A stretch of 64,000 nucleotides of DNA, taken from assembly GCA_944548615.1 (NCBI GenBank), contig OX155980.1, forward strand, positions 62,493,582-62,557,581, written 5' to 3'. Under the pieces are notes generated by a model. It did no database searches. It was not told where the DNA came from and was given only the letters and a program-made list of their open reading frames with translations. Position numbers and translations under genes: made by a program. Source of the DNA: Micropterix aruncella. Its lineage: Eukaryota; Arthropoda; Insecta; Lepidoptera; Micropterigidae. Shown piece by piece: positions 62,191-64,000 of this stretch. Each line of letters begins with the position of its first letter. Position 1 is the stretch's first letter.

Positions 62191-63289
62191 TCTTGAGCGA
62201 ATATGTATTTTTTTATTCCTATATTAGGTTTTTTTTCGTTTTGGCGAATTCAAATTGTTACGAAGCCACTTTCTATTAGTTTCCAGAATTGTTGCCCGTA
62301 AAATCGGCCCTTTAACTGAAGTAGAAAAAAACTGGGCGGCGCATTAGATCAGTATCTTCCCTGCCTTCAGTGGCGACACTGTAATCTTTTTTCAATTAAA
62401 TTCTTTAACTCGAAATCTGAGCGACTTTCCATCGCGTTCGACGATCTCGTTAGATCGTATCGCTAAACATGTCTAGATCGATGTCGATGGTGGCGATCGA
62501 ATGGCGCGAGTGTGGGATAGAGCTCCTAACATCGAAGAAATATATTATCAACTTTTGCACTATTGGTACGAAAACAATTTCAAAAGTTTCACTGCCTTTT
62601 CAAAATTGATTTTTGCCCTGTAAAAAGATGTCCAAATGTATTGTTTGCAATACTTTCCCATTCATCGGCTCTTTGGGAATCATTCGCCCTCAAGTTTACG
62701 CCAGGCAGGATCAACTCATATCTTTAAAAAGACCCTAACACTTACCTACTAACCCAATTAGTAACGAGAGAACAGTACCATCAGCTGTGCCAGGCCGCAA
62801 GAAGCTGTTATTATTACCTATAACTCTTATTTTCGCCATCACAAACGCGAAGATATGTGTTATCCTGTAAAATATAAACCTGTGTTGCCCATGCGAAAAT
62901 ATGCGATCAATATCAAACGATAAAAAGACAAATAAATAACTGATTTTGGAAAAGGAATAATTAATACCTTGTATAGAAAAGCTCTAACTTAAACATATGT
63001 TATCCAAGTTCAAAATGGCCAGTGTAAAAAAAACAAAAGTTCAGCTAAACGGCAACGTGATAAAACCTGGAGCCCTAGTAGAAGACTGGGCCTCACAGTG
63101 GCTTTCACAGCCCTGAAAAATACTAGAATATGTCAACCGTACGCTTAGCTTTTACAAAAATTGCAGGGATAGGGATATCCTAAAAGTGGGGACGTATATT
63201 AGTGCCTTCTAGACGTATTAGTACCCTATCGTTTGCACCTCACATGCATATTGTGATCTAGTAACAACGTTCTTTTTCTTTATTTTCAG
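62191..63289. other. 3' end of intron 2
   Basis: No gene is seen. The stretch ends in TTCTTTTTCTTTATTTTCAG, a strong pyrimidine tract and acceptor for host exon 3. Confidence 0.6.
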
Positions 63290-63472
63290 GTCGCTACGGC
63301 AACGAAAGCTACGCTGAAACGTACGTGGGTTCAGGATACGAGGCCGCAGCGGCGGCGGCGGCGGCCAGCGCTTGGGTTTCGGAATGGTCTCCAGGAGACC
63401 ACCAGCACTCCCTGATTGCGCAGGATAAGATCACCCCGACCCCATATCCCCAGGCCGGACCCTGCTACACAG
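63290..63472 (+). CDS. Host gene exon 3
   Basis: This 183-base exon lies between a TTTTCAG acceptor and an ACAG|GTGATA donor, phase 1 at both ends, in frame with exon 2. It encodes 61 residues: R-Y-G-N-E-S-Y-A-E-T-Y, an eight-Ala run built of GCG/GCC codons, then A-W-V-S-E-W-S-P-G-D-H and a Pro/Tyr-containing end finishing G-P-C-Y-T-G. In ETS1/Pointed-type proteins a Y-T-G precedes the ETS domain, so an ETS factor is a weak possibility. The decisive exon would lie downstream of this window. Confidence 0.85.
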
Positions 63473-63785
63473 GTGATACCTCATATCCATGTCAATAACT
63501 GCCATCGGCCGCTGTCAGACATAAAAGAATCCATGCTTCCAAATTAAAACACAAAGAAATCGCTGACATTAAATCCATTAAAAATCATACGTTATTTTAT
63601 AAACTATAAAAAATTGATTATCATACAGTCGGTCGTAAGTTGGACCAAACGCGTATCAAATGCCTGTGCCAAATTTGATTGCAAAATATTCCTACAAGAA
63701 CCCCGAGAACAAAGAATGAAATCCTCGGCCGGCGAGTGTAACTCACACCGATTGATTAATTTATTTTTGATTTGACACTGCCATT
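63473..63785. other. Start of intron 3
   Basis: Intronic sequence without a recognised feature. Confidence 0.6.
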
Positions 63786-63985
63786 CCGGTTAAAGTCGGT
63801 AGGGGTAGCCCCGAGTACACACAAAGTCGGGTAGGCTTAGCTCCGAGTATAAACGTTGTCGGGCAAGGTTAGTACCGGGACCATTACCTATGTAAATCCG
63901 GTTGAGGGTAGTCCCGAATATAGGCAAAGCCTTGCACGAACGAAGTCGGGTAAGTTTAGTTCCGGTTATAAGTAAAGGCGGCACA
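63786..63985 (+). repeat. Degenerate tandem repeat, ~32-48 bp units
   Basis: About five units share a TCGGGTA-GGTTAG-CCCGAGTATA pattern with different spacers. Unit starts lie near 63786, 63825, 63858, 63896 and 63944. Each unit can pair TCGGG with CCCGA. Confidence 0.7.
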
Positions 63986-64000
63986 GTCGTAGCTGAACGA

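Overview
This window is nuclear DNA from an animal, most likely an insect and probably a moth or butterfly (Lepidoptera). It is AT-rich, has long introns and very sparse coding sequence. It is packed with decayed mobile elements of types common in lepidopteran genomes: LINEs with TTA-repeat or AAAT-repeat tails, mariner, P/THAP, hAT, Helitron, MITE and Ty3/gypsy elements, plus long AT microsatellites. The lepidopteran call is an inference from the repeats, not from a species-diagnostic gene.

The only convincing host gene is on the + strand and supplies three coding exons: 12855-12972 (start codon), 49932-50279 and 63290-63472. All three junctions are phase 1, so the exons join in one frame into about 216 residues, and the last donor shows that the gene continues beyond the window. 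The protein is rich in Tyr/Gly/Ser, Gln, Pro, His and Ala, as in the N-terminal region of a transcription factor. No DNA-binding domain lies inside the window, so the family is not established; an ETS factor is a weak guess. Intron 1 is about 37 kb and intron 2 about 13 kb, and almost everything else in the window sits in or upstream of these introns.

Region by region: 1-12500 holds LINE fragments, a dead mariner, a dispersed repeat called family A here, a small MITE, a broken P-element/THAP transposase gene, a CXC-type cysteine-rich fragment and another LINE. From 12540 to 12972 lies the CpG-rich 5' end of the host gene. Intron 1 (12973-49931) carries a 0.9-kb foldback element, LINE, mariner and hAT remnants, a near-perfect 707-bp palindrome, a 5S-rRNA-derived SINE-like copy next to an RTE remnant, a LINE insertion with a 15-bp target duplication, a hairpin cluster near 35 kb, a scrambled inverted array of family A at 39-41 kb, an RNase H-bearing LINE end, a CpG-dense patch near 46.7 kb and a 300-bp MITE with perfect 31-bp inverted ends. 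Intron 2 (50280-63289) carries a Helitron 3' end, a young 6.1-kb Ty3/gypsy element on the minus strand (54374-60498) inserted in an AT microsatellite, and a mariner remnant.

No tRNA gene, intact rRNA gene, CRISPR array or prokaryotic operon was seen. I found no clearly new biological system. The best leads are the scrambled family A array, the large palindrome, the hairpin cluster and foldback element, and the exon structure of the unidentified host gene.
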